From Thermus sp. CCB_US3_UF1 (lineage in GTDB: Bacteria > Deinococcota > Deinococci > Deinococcales > Thermaceae): DNA of 64,000 nt. The stretch covers positions 62,001-126,000 of the forward strand of contig NC_017278.1 in NCBI RefSeq assembly GCF_000236585.1, given 5' to 3'. The notes below the pieces were generated by a model. That model ran no database searches and was not told the origin of the DNA. It was given only the letters and a program-made list of their open reading frames with translations. The position numbers and the translations under genes were made by a program. Positions 9,701-18,320 of this stretch are shown here, in pieces. Within the stretch, counting starts at the first letter, position 1; every line of letters begins with the position of its first letter.

Positions 9701-12256
9701 CATGGGCTCAGCAAAAACCTCGTGCACAAAAGCGAAAAGCTTTTCCTCCACCCTGAAGCGAAAACTGATTGGGTTAAGGAGCTCGTGGAAGATGGCCCCC
9801 CGGCGGCGCATGAGGTCCAAAAGCCCCGTGAGGTAATCCCTAAGGACTTCCTCGGGTACCGAAAGCCCTTCCCAGATGCCCCTATCCTGCAGGAGTTCTT
9901 CCAGGTGGCGGTAGCGGTAGCGGATAAGCCCCGCCGCCTCGAGGTTCTTGAGGTTGGGCTGGGTGTTGCGGCCCGCCTCCAAGACCGCCACCAGGGAAAG
10001 GAGGTCCCGAAAAGCCACTCCTTCGGGGGCGTGCTCCTCGTAGAGGGGACGCATCTCCGCCCGGGGATCGCTCCGGGCCCAGGCCTGGTACACCTGTCCC
10101 CCAAGCTCCGAGAGGTAGGCCGGGCCCTGGGCTAGGATCTCCATCACCGTTTGCCGGAAAAGCACTTTTCGGAAAAGGTCTTGGAAGTGTCCAGCTTGGA
10201 ACTCAGCATCTTGGCGGTTATCGGTGAAAACGATGATCTTCTGCTCCTCACGCGGGAAGGTGCCCAGGGTGGAGAGCAAGAGAAGGTCGGTGGCGGTGGA
10301 GCGGCCCACCAGGCCGAAGGCGGCCAGCTTCCGGATCTCGTTACCCTGGCGGGTGTAGGACACCTGGCAGGTGGGGCAGAACTGGAATGGGAAAGGGAGA
10401 ATGGCCACAGGCACGCCCTCTTCTGCAGGCGTGCCCGTGTAGGGATCCAGGACGCGGTTTTGGGGCAGGAGCCTGCGACGGTCCCGCTTTACCTCGCCGC
10501 TTTCGTCTAGCCAGGATTCCGGCAGGGGTTCCCGGTCGGGAACCCAAGCACCTGGCCGCAGATAGCGTATTTCGCCCCGGAATAACTCCAGGAAGGATGG
10601 ACCTGGCAGAAACTGTCCCTTCTCCTCACGGGCTATCAGGTATTCCTGGCCGCAGTTGCGGCAGAAAACCACGGGATAAGCGGGCTTACCGTGGAGGTGT
10701 TTTTCCCCTTTGAGGGAAAGGCCCTCGAGGTCCAAAGTGGCGGTGAGGTCCGGAGCTTGGGCGTAGAAGGCGTGGATGCGGGGAACCAGGTACCCCGTGG
10801 CCGCCCCCACCCGCAGGGCCAAGGCCACCTCCGCCCGGGCCTGGTCTTGGGAAATGCCTTCTTCATGGGAAAGTTTTTTCGCTAGCTCGCTTAAGGTATG
10901 GGGTTCCTCCAGGGCTTTTTCCAAAAACACCAGGGCTCGCCGCACCCGGGTTTCCCCATCGGGCCGGGCGGAAAGGGCTTCACGCAGCTCCTCGGGAAGG
11001 TGGCTTAGGTCCAAGGGGGGCGGCTCTTCCAGGTGCTCGCCGATAACCCTGGCCACGGAGGTGCCAAAAAGGTTTTCTGCAAAGCGCCGAATGGCCTCTA
11101 CTCCTCGGTCCACCGTGGCCGAGGTGCCGATGACCTGGAGGGTTTCTGTGGTGCCTGTGTGCTGCTTGAGGCGGCGGATGAGGAAGGCCACGTCCGCCCC
11201 CCTAAGGCCGGCATAGGTGTGAACCTCGTCCAGAACCAGGTAGCGGAGCACACCCCGGTGCTCCGGGGGGAAAAGGGTGCGGTCCTCGCCCCGGGTGAGG
11301 AGGAGCTCCAGCTGCACGTAGTTGGTCATGAGGATGTCCGGAGGGTCCTGCCGGATTTCCTCTCGGCTTAGTACCTCGGCGTCGCTTACGAACCTTTCCT
11401 GTAGGAGCCGCTCCCGCAAGGCCTGGCCGTCCTGCTTGGTATAAGGCGTTTCCCCATTATAAAGGGCGATACGCAGGCCAGACCCGTGAAGCCGCAGGGC
11501 GAAATCCCGGTACTGGGAGTTGGCCAAAGCGTTCATGGGGTAGACGATGACCGCCTTGATGCCGGGCCGCTTTGCCGTCAAGGCGTAGGCGAAGATGGGC
11601 ATACCGAAAGCCAGGCTCTTGCCTGAACCTGTCCCCGTGGCCACCACGAAGCTTTCCCCAGCCAGGGCTGCCCGTAGGGCTTCCTCCTGGTGAAGGTAGG
11701 GGTGGAAGGGGGTGGGATCTTGGAGGTCCTCGGGGTTTTTACGGAGAAGGGGACGGATGCTCGGGGGCAAAAGCCCTTCTTGGATGAGGGCCTCCAGGCT
11801 TTTGCCCAGGCGGTAACGGCGTTTTTGCGCCACGAAGGGCTCACGCCAAAGCAGGTCCTCCTCCTCTATTCCCTGCCGCAGGAGGTCGGCGATGGCGGGA
11901 TTTCTGGGGTTTACGAAACTTTCAGCGTATCCACGAAAGCTGTTTTGAATGGCCTCTAGCTGGCGGAAAGGGTCCCGCACGCTTCCGCGCTCGGCTAACC
12001 TCACCAGGGGAAGGCCCATCCGGGAGGCAACCCAGGAGCGTAAGGCCTCCGCCATGCTGGCAAGGCCCAGCCGGCGACTAAGCTCCTCGGGGGAAAGGTT
12101 TAGGTGAAAAAGGGGTTGGAGGAGGCCCTCGAGGTCCTGCGGATGGGCGTCGGGTACCGCAGACCAGTCCAAGCTTTCCCCCTGCACCACCCGGGGCAGT
12201 ACCTGGCTAAACCAACGCTCAGGGCGGAGGTCTTCTGGCCGTAACGCTAAGCCCAT
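6710..12256 (-). CDS. DruE-like giant DEAD helicase with DUF1998 and nuclease-like tail
   Basis: An 1848-residue superfamily-2 helicase. Visible elements are HQEEAL (Q-motif-like, about 190), Walker [10 protein letters not shown] (206-214), a DEVH box (about 343), GTSAT (about 385) and [10 protein letters not shown] motif VI (about 1062). A DUF1998-type cysteine cluster, [15 protein letters not shown], sits near 1605. After it, residues 1685-1760 contain [16 protein letters not shown] and [13 protein letters not shown], which read like a Vsr/DUF559 PD-(D/E)XK nuclease. Helicases of this size with DUF1998 are hallmarks of Druantia (DruE), and a split version (DrmA/DrmB) occurs in DISARM. It is the last gene of a minus-strand operon, 52 bases after the Argonaute-like gene. 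The start has no obvious Shine-Dalgarno. Likely an antiphage DNA translocase/nuclease. Confidence 0.85.
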   Translation of the reverse strand: MGLALRPEDLRPERWFSQVLPRVVQGESLDWSAVPDAHPQDLEGLLQPLFHLNLSPEELSRRLGLASMAEALRSWVASRMGLPLVRLAERGSVRDPFRQLEAIQNSFRGYAESFVNPRNPAIADLLRQGIEEEDLLWREPFVAQKRRYRLGKSLEALIQEGLLPPSIRPLLRKNPEDLQDPTPFHPYLHQEEALRAALAGESFVVATGTGSGKSLAFGMPIFAYALTAKRPGIKAVIVYPMNALANSQYRDFALRLHGSGLRIALYNGETPYTKQDGQALRERLLQERFVSDAEVLSREEIRQDPPDILMTNYVQLELLLTRGEDRTLFPPEHRGVLRYLVLDEVHTYAGLRGADVAFLIRRLKQHTGTTETLQVIGTSATVDRGVEAIRRFAENLFGTSVARVIGEHLEEPPPLDLSHLPEELREALSARPDGETRVRRALVFLEKALEEPHTLSELAKKLSHEEGISQDQARAEVALALRVGAATGYLVPRIHAFYAQAPDLTATLDLEGLSLKGEKHLHGKPAYPVVFCRNCGQEYLIAREEKGQFLPGPSFLELFRGEIRYLRPGAWVPDREPLPESWLDESGEVKRDRRRLLPQNRVLDPYTGTPAEEGVPVAILPFPFQFCPTCQVSYTRQGNEIRKLAAFGLVGRSTATDLLLLSTLGTFPREEQKIIVFTDNRQDAEFQAGHFQDLFRKVLFRQTVMEILAQGPAYLSELGGQVYQAWARSDPRAEMRPLYEEHAPEGVAFRDLLSLVAVLEAGRNTQPNLKNLEAAGLIRYRYRHLEELLQDRGIWEGLSVPEEVLRDYLTGLLDLMRRRGAIFHELLNPISFRFRVEEKLFAFVHEVFAEPMGGSILLEVRASQAPRFGQTLRLYGDRRRPSLFEQWTMGALNLPWEEAAARLRRVVRALKDRRVLVAWELPSWGRNKVSGLALNPSAILLEKTGGDYLLCPRSGYTGPLYALRISPEYPSQALEERRVHPFYETLYEKRRFPLPLEARAHSAQVSGEERRRLEERFRNPEDPLSVLVATPTLEMGIDIGALSSVFLRNIPPSPANYAQRSGRAGRKGQPALIQAFAGAMGHDQYFYRFPERMVRGSVQAPRFLLDNPRLVKAHLRALVLEILAQWGFSLPGKVGEAVDYEDHTHLYPLRAGFRAALEQGISTHQGAILQAVGEAFRREMASFPWFTQEVVRSTVEGFVAELDAELNSWREEYHDAQARYTEFMTRLQHMGPRHPNREEIQAEATRADKQRRYLVDLDLRGYLAARGFLPNYAFGRVTTWAELITPGGEVERLERPSFIALTEFAPGNSVYFGARRYRLDRLAVLPKEEAFRTAKRCTCGHVEAQGDRCRACGKDLSATLPNVRLLAPPILTGLPRRRITSEEEDRVRMGYEVEWDWRPKAPRALQGGSFRLLYEHNAEVVAMNKGLRAWLLDEEEENPLQEGFVYCQRCRRFLLTGKELEEHPWREDREGRCPVGGKPEDLKRGIVLEARAESDVLALEVPAPLGIGDGERLSFYKSLLAAFRKAALVVLELAEDELFGFLQPISNPQVPYRVVLVEGQEGGLGALAALAEWPSREESHPLQELARTALRLMHHGEEKACERACYDCLMDYSNQVDHALLDRRLVQDFFTELQSTVFEDLPAPSRLQELQARCQSELERRWLQACHERGLPLPDEVQYTYALGDTYTRFDFFYARGLGIYVDGPPHLDPRRQEQDREIRRRLTLLGVPFLVFREGEDWEKGFEELGLHLGRRGGGLSWEEALALVLPGYRPLLEALRKAGFPPPDEVGEDLVVEGRVVGQSVARWGEKHLVPEGLEGLGLVVRPYTTPDEVLGYLRGEGLASSKEHP

Positions 12257-12308
12257 AGCGCTAGTCTAAGCGACAAACCCGGTGAAGGAGGTGCAAATCC
12301 TTCATTGG

Positions 12309-14306
12309 TCATCTTTCAAGCGAGTATGTTTGTCCCATCTCCCGGGGAGGCTGCAGCCGATCCCAGGGCACTTTTTCTTCCACGCTTAAGGGGAGTTTTC
12401 CAGGATGGTATAAGCCCCCTGTGGGCTTGGTGAGCCAGTAAACCTGCTTTAGGGCTTCCTCTAGGGTAAGGTTTCCTTGGATTACCTCTACCCGCAAGGC
12501 GGTAGGCCAGCCAGGGTAGCCAGGGTGGGCCAAGAGGTAAGCCACTTCTGGAGTGGCGCGGAAAAAGGTACCAAGAGGCAGATTTTTCTGGGAGAAACGC
12601 AGGTCCGAGAGTTCCAGGCGAACCACGGGCTCATGTGTCCAGTCCATAACCTCTTCTAGTTGGCGGTCGTTGCCCATGAAGTGCACCACGAAGGCACGAG
12701 GGAGGATTTCCTCTGGCGGAAAACCTTTCCCCTTGCCCAACACGAAACCCTCTGGACCTATCAACCGCCAGAGGAACCCATCCTCTTGGGTAGCCCGAAG
12801 GCCTAGCACATGTTGCCCAAGGTCTTTCAGGGCATAGGGCACAGTGGTACGAAACTTGCCCACCAAGAGGTCATAGGCGAGAGATAGCACCTTGGTGGGA
12901 CTTCCCAAGGTGTCGGGATTAACCACCTGATTCGCAGCTTTGGGGAAGTACTTCTTGAGTTGTTTCAACAGTCGTCCTAGGGCGTATCTCCCCACCTCAG
13001 GGGGGGCCAGGATAAAGTTGACCTCGTTCTCGCCGCTGGACCCAGGGTTTGGACTGCCCTGTATTTCTCCCGTGGTGGGGTCGTAGCGAAGGGAAGGTTG
13101 AGCAACCTGGATGCTGGTTCCGAATTGCTTGAGGGCCTGCACAAGAGAATAGCCATCCTTTGCGTGACCCTTTGCGTGGCCAAACCGCTGCAGGATCTCT
13201 AAGCCTTCCCGGGAGTTTTTCAAGCGATGGGGCTCCACCAGGTGGTAGAGCAACAGATGCCTTGGAGATATGCCCACGGTGACCTTATGCTCCAGGTGCC
13301 CTGACCGCTGAGGGGGCTTTCCCCGGCGCTTGGTTTCCACATGGAAGCTAGGTTTTTTCGTGACCTTTTGGGTAAATGCGACCTCGGGTGTATCGGGCAA
13401 GATGGGACGAAGGCTTATCTTGGAAGGAGCGTACAGGAAACCCTTAAAGCGCACCTCTTTAGGCTCCGCGGCTAGGCCCTTGGCCATACGTAGGCCTAGG
13501 CCCTCTATTCGGCCTAGGACTTCTTCAGAAAGGGCCAAGGGTTCGGGGACCAGGACCTCAGAGAAAAGGGTGATCTTTTCCAGCAAGTGGGCGAAGTTAA
13601 ACTGGCTCCTTTCAAAGGCTTCTTGCGAGGTGCGGCGCATTTGGCCTTGCTCGCCCACCACCCCCAGCTCCTCCAGGTGGACTGGATGGAGAAGCAAGTG
13701 GCCTCGAGGGTCTGCCGTTTCCCAAAAGGTGCGTTTGCCGGTGTGTAAGTCCAGGGCGTGGAGAGGGTGTTTGGGAGCTTGGGCCTCGAGGTAGGTCACC
13801 AGTTCCACGCTAAGGGCTTCCAGGGGAGCGTCGCTCAAAAGCTGCTTGGAGAGGTCTACCAGGGCGTAAAAAGTACCCAAAAGGTTTACCACCTCCACCT
13901 TGTAAGCTTGGTGTTGCCGGACAGGGAAAGCCTTCCCTTGGAAGGGGCCGGAAAGGAAAACCCCTTCAATCCTTGTCCACTCCTCGGGGTCTATCCATCG
14001 GCTGCCTGTGCGGTAAAAGCCCTTTTGGCTTAAAAGGCGGTTGAGGTGGCTGTTGAAGGCCATGGCCCTCTCCTGAAGCGAGGTGGGCTCAGCCTCGCCC
14101 ACGAAGGGGGCTCTTACCTCTGGGCGCTCCAGGGCGAATATCCAGACCTCATCTCCCCGTTTCTGGGCTATCCAGCCTATGGCTTGAAGGTATTTCAGGA
14201 AACTTTGTGGGTCCCTATGGGCAAAGCGAAATATACGGCCTTCCTGAGGGCTACGCTTCAAAGGGAAGAGGTTGACGTAAAGGGTGGACTTGGTAGATGG
14301 GTTCAT
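12309..14306 (-). CDS. Argonaute-like (PIWI-domain) protein, probably catalytically inactive
   Basis: A 665-residue protein whose length and landmarks match long prokaryotic Argonautes such as TtAgo (685 residues). The N-terminus (STLYVNLFPLK) resembles TtAgo's N domain. A MID-like stretch, VNFILAPPE, is followed by ANQVVNPDTL (about 459), as in the guide 5'-end pocket. Then come KVLSLAYDLLVGKF and VPYAL. The C-terminus ends LTLEEALKQVYWLTK with a following LPLSVEE, which parallels TtAgo's PLEALAQQIFHLTR and LPAPLHLAD. Aspartates of the DEDX tetrad appear replaced: VLGLRAT where VGFDAG is expected, VVHFMGN where LLRDGR is expected, and EE for the last Asp. I infer a guide-binding but non-cleaving protein. 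It starts 4 bases after the methyltransferase stop, with AAGGA upstream. The alignment is by eye only. Confidence 0.72.
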   Translation of the reverse strand: MNPSTKSTLYVNLFPLKRSPQEGRIFRFAHRDPQSFLKYLQAIGWIAQKRGDEVWIFALERPEVRAPFVGEAEPTSLQERAMAFNSHLNRLLSQKGFYRTGSRWIDPEEWTRIEGVFLSGPFQGKAFPVRQHQAYKVEVVNLLGTFYALVDLSKQLLSDAPLEALSVELVTYLEAQAPKHPLHALDLHTGKRTFWETADPRGHLLLHPVHLEELGVVGEQGQMRRTSQEAFERSQFNFAHLLEKITLFSEVLVPEPLALSEEVLGRIEGLGLRMAKGLAAEPKEVRFKGFLYAPSKISLRPILPDTPEVAFTQKVTKKPSFHVETKRRGKPPQRSGHLEHKVTVGISPRHLLLYHLVEPHRLKNSREGLEILQRFGHAKGHAKDGYSLVQALKQFGTSIQVAQPSLRYDPTTGEIQGSPNPGSSGENEVNFILAPPEVGRYALGRLLKQLKKYFPKAANQVVNPDTLGSPTKVLSLAYDLLVGKFRTTVPYALKDLGQHVLGLRATQEDGFLWRLIGPEGFVLGKGKGFPPEEILPRAFVVHFMGNDRQLEEVMDWTHEPVVRLELSDLRFSQKNLPLGTFFRATPEVAYLLAHPGYPGWPTALRVEVIQGNLTLEEALKQVYWLTKPTGGLYHPGKLPLSVEEKVPWDRLQPPREMGQTYSLER

Positions 14307-14310
14307 GGCT

Positions 14311-17300
14311 CTATCCTTTCGTGTGAAGCTTGGTCCAGGCCTCTAGGACCAGCCTCCGGGTGCGGTACTCCCCGTAGCGCTTTTCCTCCTTGTCCCGAAG
14401 CACGCGGAAGGTTTCCCCAGGGAAAGAGCTTCTTTCCCGCCGCTTGCGGTATTCCCTCTCGTCCAGGGGGTCCGCCACCTCCTCAATGTCCGAAAGGATA
14501 TCTGCAAGCTCCTTTGGGGTAAGGTCCTGGGGGTCCAGGATGTAGCGGAGCTGCTTGCGGTTTAGGCCATAGAGCCTAGCGTAATAGGCGTCCAGCTCGG
14601 CCCGGAGAAGGGCCCGGCGCCCCTCGTCAAAGCGGAAAGGGGGGAAGGGGTAGGGGCCCTGGACCCAGGGAGGGGGCGCGTCGGGGTGGCCCCCGTTGGC
14701 CTGGTGCTGGGCCAGGAGGGCCTGGCGCAGCTCCGGGCTGGCCTCCTGCCAGACCTCCTGGGCCAGGGGGGCCAGGTCCCAAGCGGTGTAGGTGAGCTCC
14801 AGGACCCGAGGGACGATGAAGAGGAGGTCCTGGGGTCCGTAGGTGGAGGGGGGGAGGACGGGGAACTGCTTCAGCAGGTGGAAGGTAAGGTGTGTCCCAC
14901 CTACTTTTTGGCGAGCAAGGAAGTCCAGAACCAAGTTGTTGAAGGAACTAAGCAAGGCAAGTTGGAGGACAGCTGAATAGGTGCTTTGAATAAGGGGGAC
15001 CGTATGGCCCACTGCTATTCTGGGTATAAACGAGAAAATAACGGTTCGTTCATTAGTAGCGTTGGTGACATCCCTAAACCCCAACAACCACCCCCTCCCC
15101 CACCGCCACGCCTCCTTGCCCCGCTGCCCCCGCCCCTCGAGGCGCCCCTCCACCTCCTCGGCCCGGACCCAGTAGCGGGGCAGGGGGAGGTAAGCAGGGT
15201 CCTGGTGCTCCCCAAGGGTGGTTTCCCGGGTGTCCTCCCCGTCGTAGGTGGCGAAGCGGTGGTCGTAGTGCCAGATGAGCTTGGCCTCGTAGAGGGGCAG
15301 GTAGATCTCCTTCCCCCGCAGGAAGCGGTTGCCCTCCAGGTGGAAGCCCTGGGCCTCGAGGTCGGCCCGGGTGTGGAAGAGGTGGGAGTCGCTGGTCATG
15401 TTGAAAAGCCCCTGGCGGAAGCGTACATTCCAGGGGTTCTCCTCCGGCTCCTCCCGCCAGAGTACGGGCACCTTCTCGTAGATGGCCCGGGTGAGCTCGG
15501 CGTCCTGGCGGGTGCGGAAGACGGGGCAGGTCCTGGTGTTGGGGTTGAGGAGGGCGAAGTCCCGGGGTGCAAGGCGGAACTGGCGCACAGGGTCCTGGGC
15601 CTGGTCGGGCTGGGTGAGGAAGAAGGCCAGGCGGGCGGGTTCCGGGGAAGGGGGGCGGAGGGCGAGGACGGCGAACTTGATGCGGCTGTCTATGCCCGGG
15701 AAGAGCCTCTCCCGATTCTCAAAGTCCAGGAGGGTGGATACCTCCCCCTTTTCCACCAGGTGGGCGAAGAACTCCTTGTTGGAGTCGTCGGTGGCGATGC
15801 CCGTGGGCACGATGAGCCCCACCCGCCCCCGTGGGGAACGGAGGCGGTAGGCCAGCTCGGCGAAATACCGGTAGGTGTTGGCGTCTCCTTTGCTCGTAAG
15901 GGGGAAGCGGTTGGAGTTACGTGCAAACTGGACGGTTGTGCTGATGGAGCGGATATGTTCTTTCCACTTTTCAAAGAGATCGGGGTCTGTTTGTGAAAGC
16001 TTTTCTATGGTCTCCTTACGCTTTTTTCCTGGGAGGGCGGCAATATGGGGAGCTCTTTCAGCAAAGAATTCCTCTTCTTTAGGCTCCATAACCTCCCACG
16101 GCGGGTTCCCAAGGACCACATCAAACCCACCCGCCCTGAAGACCTCGGGGAACTCCAGCCACCAGTGGAAGAAGCGGTGCCGGCGCTTGGCTACCTGGAT
16201 GGCGGCCAGGGTAGGTGGGTTCAGGTAGGAACTTTGGCCAAGTTGCTCCAAAGAAGCCCGGCTTTGTTGCGCAAGCCAGTTGAGCCCTTCGGCGTCGGGA
16301 AGGCGCACCCCAGGAGCTGGGCGAAGGAAGAAGGCGGCTGTCCAGTAGTCGGCGAAAAGCTCCATCTTACGCACTTCCTCGCTTTCGCGCCACGCCTGGT
16401 AGCGGCGCCGCTTTTCCTCCACCTGCTCGGCGCTTTCCTCTTCAAAGTCCAGGAAGGGTGGGCTGGGGGGCGCGAAAAGCAGGGTGCCCCCTCCGGGTCC
16501 GAAGCGCAGGGACTTGCGCACCTCTTTGGGAATGTCCTCCCGGTCGTAAGCCTCTTTGGGTATACCCTTCTCCAGGAAGTCCTGGGGGGCGCCTACCAAG
16601 GAGTTGCCCACCTTTAGGTGGTGGTCTAGGAAGGAAAGGGGTTTGCTCCTATCCGCCGAGGCCACCCATAGGGAAAGTTTGGCCAGCTCCACGGCCATGG
16701 GGTTGAGGTCCACGCCATAAAGGCAACGGGTAGCCACCAGGTGGCGGGCGGCGTAAAGGGCTTCTGGGTCGCCCTTAGACTGACCCCTCACCTCCAGTAG
16801 CTTTTCCGCCAGGTACTCCAGGGCCGAGATGAGGAAAGCCCCGGAACCCATGGCCGGATCCACTACCTTGATGGACAGGATGGCCTCTTCCTGGCGCTCA
16901 GGGTCATCCCCCGCTGCTTTCAGCCTCTCTTCCACCACGGGGGCCAGGGCCTCCTGCACCACAAGCTGGACCAGCTCCCGGGGAGTGTAGTAACTTCCCG
17001 AAAGCTTTTTATCCAGAAGGTGGCTTTCCAGGGAGTACCGCCCTTCCACCAAACGGGGAGTTAGGGCAAGGATGCCCTCGTAGACGTGGCCGATTTCCTC
17101 CACCTCGAGGTCCCGGTAGTTGATGCGCTCCAGGGCTCCCTCCCGTTCCAAGTGGGTTAGGTGGCGGATGGCCCGCAGGAGCTGGCTGTTGGTGGGGCGC
17201 GGAAGCTCGGGAAAGCGCGCCCGCTCCCCCGGATTGGACACCCCACCCGTGAGGATGCGAAGGTTTTCCGGGGCAAAGAGCTCCCCGTTGAGGGCCGGCA

Positions 17301-18309
17301 CCCCCAAGCGGGCGTCCCCCCGGTAGACCAAGTGGAAGGTGAGCAGGAGCTTTTCCCAAAGGTCCGTGTTCCGGTCTTCCCCGTAGGGGTTATCCCGGGC
17401 CGCCCGCTCCCTCAAGGCGGAGATGCTGTACTCCCGTTCGTAAACCCAAGAAAGCTCGCCCCCGGTGGGGATAAGGCCCCGGCTTTCGGCGTAAAGCAGG
17501 AAGAGGATGCGGTACACCAGGCGCAACAGCTCGGCATGGTAGGCCGCAAGCCTCTCCGGATCGTTTAGCTCTTGCCGCAGGGACTCGTTCAGGAAGGCGT
17601 TGCCCAGGATCTCCAGGGCCTCCACCACTCCCTTGCGCAAAGCGTCCCGGGCCCGGATACCCGTCTGCCGGGCCGTCTCATAGTAACGCTCCAGGGGAGT
17701 CTTCCCGTCCTTACCCTTCTGGAAGCGGCTTGGCGATAGGAGGAGCAAGAGGATTTGAAACTCCCGCAAAGCCTGCTCACGCGGCGCCTCAAAAAGCTCC
17801 ACCAAGTTGAAGGCCACGTATCCAGGCAGGGATACATGGTAATACTTGCGAAGGAGCCGCACCTCCCAGGGGGCTGCCACCACACCCCAGTCCTGGTGGG
17901 GGTGGGCGTTTAGGTAGCCCTGGACCAAGCCTTGGGGGCTTTTTTCCCGGCGGTTGGGTCGTAGGTCCAGCTCCCCCGCCACCAGATGAAGGGGGGGGGC
18001 TTCTTCCCCATCCCATCCCCGGTGGCTTATGGGGAAGGCCTGCTCACCCACCACCAGATGGCTCCGGTTGTACACGGGCTGGAAGCCCAGGGCGCGGAAA
18101 AGGGGAAGGAGCCAGGATTCCCGGGCCCGGGAGGTATCCCTTAGTTCATAAAGGGGCTTGTGGCGCTCGTAAAGGTTAAGGAGGAGGTAGAAGCGGTTTC
18201 GCAGCTCCTCCGGGGTTAGGGAAAGTTCCTTTAGGGCCTCAGGATGGCCCAAGGTTTGCAAAAACTCCTCGGTGAAAATCCCACCGGAAAGGCGAATGGC
18301 ATGGAACAT
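14311..18309 (-). CDS. PglX/DrmMI-like N6-adenine DNA methyltransferase
   Basis: A 1332-residue class I methyltransferase of the Eco57I/PglX kind (COG1002). SGSYYTPRELV lies near 440, the SAM-binding motif DPAMGSGAF near 486, GVDLNPMAVELAK near 530, and the catalytic motif NPPWE near 734. Target-recognition sequence probably follows, and the C-terminus is a charged helical region. Such proteins modify host DNA in BREX and class 1 DISARM. Here it pairs with the DrmD-like helicase upstream (11-base gap, AAGGAGG before the ATG) and the Argonaute-like gene downstream (4-base gap), so translation is probably coupled. Near codon 105 the gene carries a run of nine identical bases, a candidate switch point. 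It appears intact in this copy. Confidence 0.88.
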   Translation of the reverse strand: MFHAIRLSGGIFTEEFLQTLGHPEALKELSLTPEELRNRFYLLLNLYERHKPLYELRDTSRARESWLLPLFRALGFQPVYNRSHLVVGEQAFPISHRGWDGEEAPPLHLVAGELDLRPNRREKSPQGLVQGYLNAHPHQDWGVVAAPWEVRLLRKYYHVSLPGYVAFNLVELFEAPREQALREFQILLLLLSPSRFQKGKDGKTPLERYYETARQTGIRARDALRKGVVEALEILGNAFLNESLRQELNDPERLAAYHAELLRLVYRILFLLYAESRGLIPTGGELSWVYEREYSISALRERAARDNPYGEDRNTDLWEKLLLTFHLVYRGDARLGVPALNGELFAPENLRILTGGVSNPGERARFPELPRPTNSQLLRAIRHLTHLEREGALERINYRDLEVEEIGHVYEGILALTPRLVEGRYSLESHLLDKKLSGSYYTPRELVQLVVQEALAPVVEERLKAAGDDPERQEEAILSIKVVDPAMGSGAFLISALEYLAEKLLEVRGQSKGDPEALYAARHLVATRCLYGVDLNPMAVELAKLSLWVASADRSKPLSFLDHHLKVGNSLVGAPQDFLEKGIPKEAYDREDIPKEVRKSLRFGPGGGTLLFAPPSPPFLDFEEESAEQVEEKRRRYQAWRESEEVRKMELFADYWTAAFFLRPAPGVRLPDAEGLNWLAQQSRASLEQLGQSSYLNPPTLAAIQVAKRRHRFFHWWLEFPEVFRAGGFDVVLGNPPWEVMEPKEEEFFAERAPHIAALPGKKRKETIEKLSQTDPDLFEKWKEHIRSISTTVQFARNSNRFPLTSKGDANTYRYFAELAYRLRSPRGRVGLIVPTGIATDDSNKEFFAHLVEKGEVSTLLDFENRERLFPGIDSRIKFAVLALRPPSPEPARLAFFLTQPDQAQDPVRQFRLAPRDFALLNPNTRTCPVFRTRQDAELTRAIYEKVPVLWREEPEENPWNVRFRQGLFNMTSDSHLFHTRADLEAQGFHLEGNRFLRGKEIYLPLYEAKLIWHYDHRFATYDGEDTRETTLGEHQDPAYLPLPRYWVRAEEVEGRLEGRGQRGKEAWRWGRGWLLGFRDVTNATNERTVIFSFIPRIAVGHTVPLIQSTYSAVLQLALLSSFNNLVLDFLARQKVGGTHLTFHLLKQFPVLPPSTYGPQDLLFIVPRVLELTYTAWDLAPLAQEVWQEASPELRQALLAQHQANGGHPDAPPPWVQGPYPFPPFRFDEGRRALLRAELDAYYARLYGLNRKQLRYILDPQDLTPKELADILSDIEEVADPLDEREYRKRRERSSFPGETFRVLRDKEEKRYGEYRTRRLVLEAWTKLHTKG
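17991..17999. repeat. Nine-base G/C homopolymer inside the methyltransferase gene
   Basis: Nine consecutive G on the plus strand, encoding Ala-Pro-Pro on the minus strand in frame. Adding or losing one base would truncate the methyltransferase near residue 105 of 1332. Confidence 0.9.
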
Positions 18310-18320
18310 GCGCCACCTCC

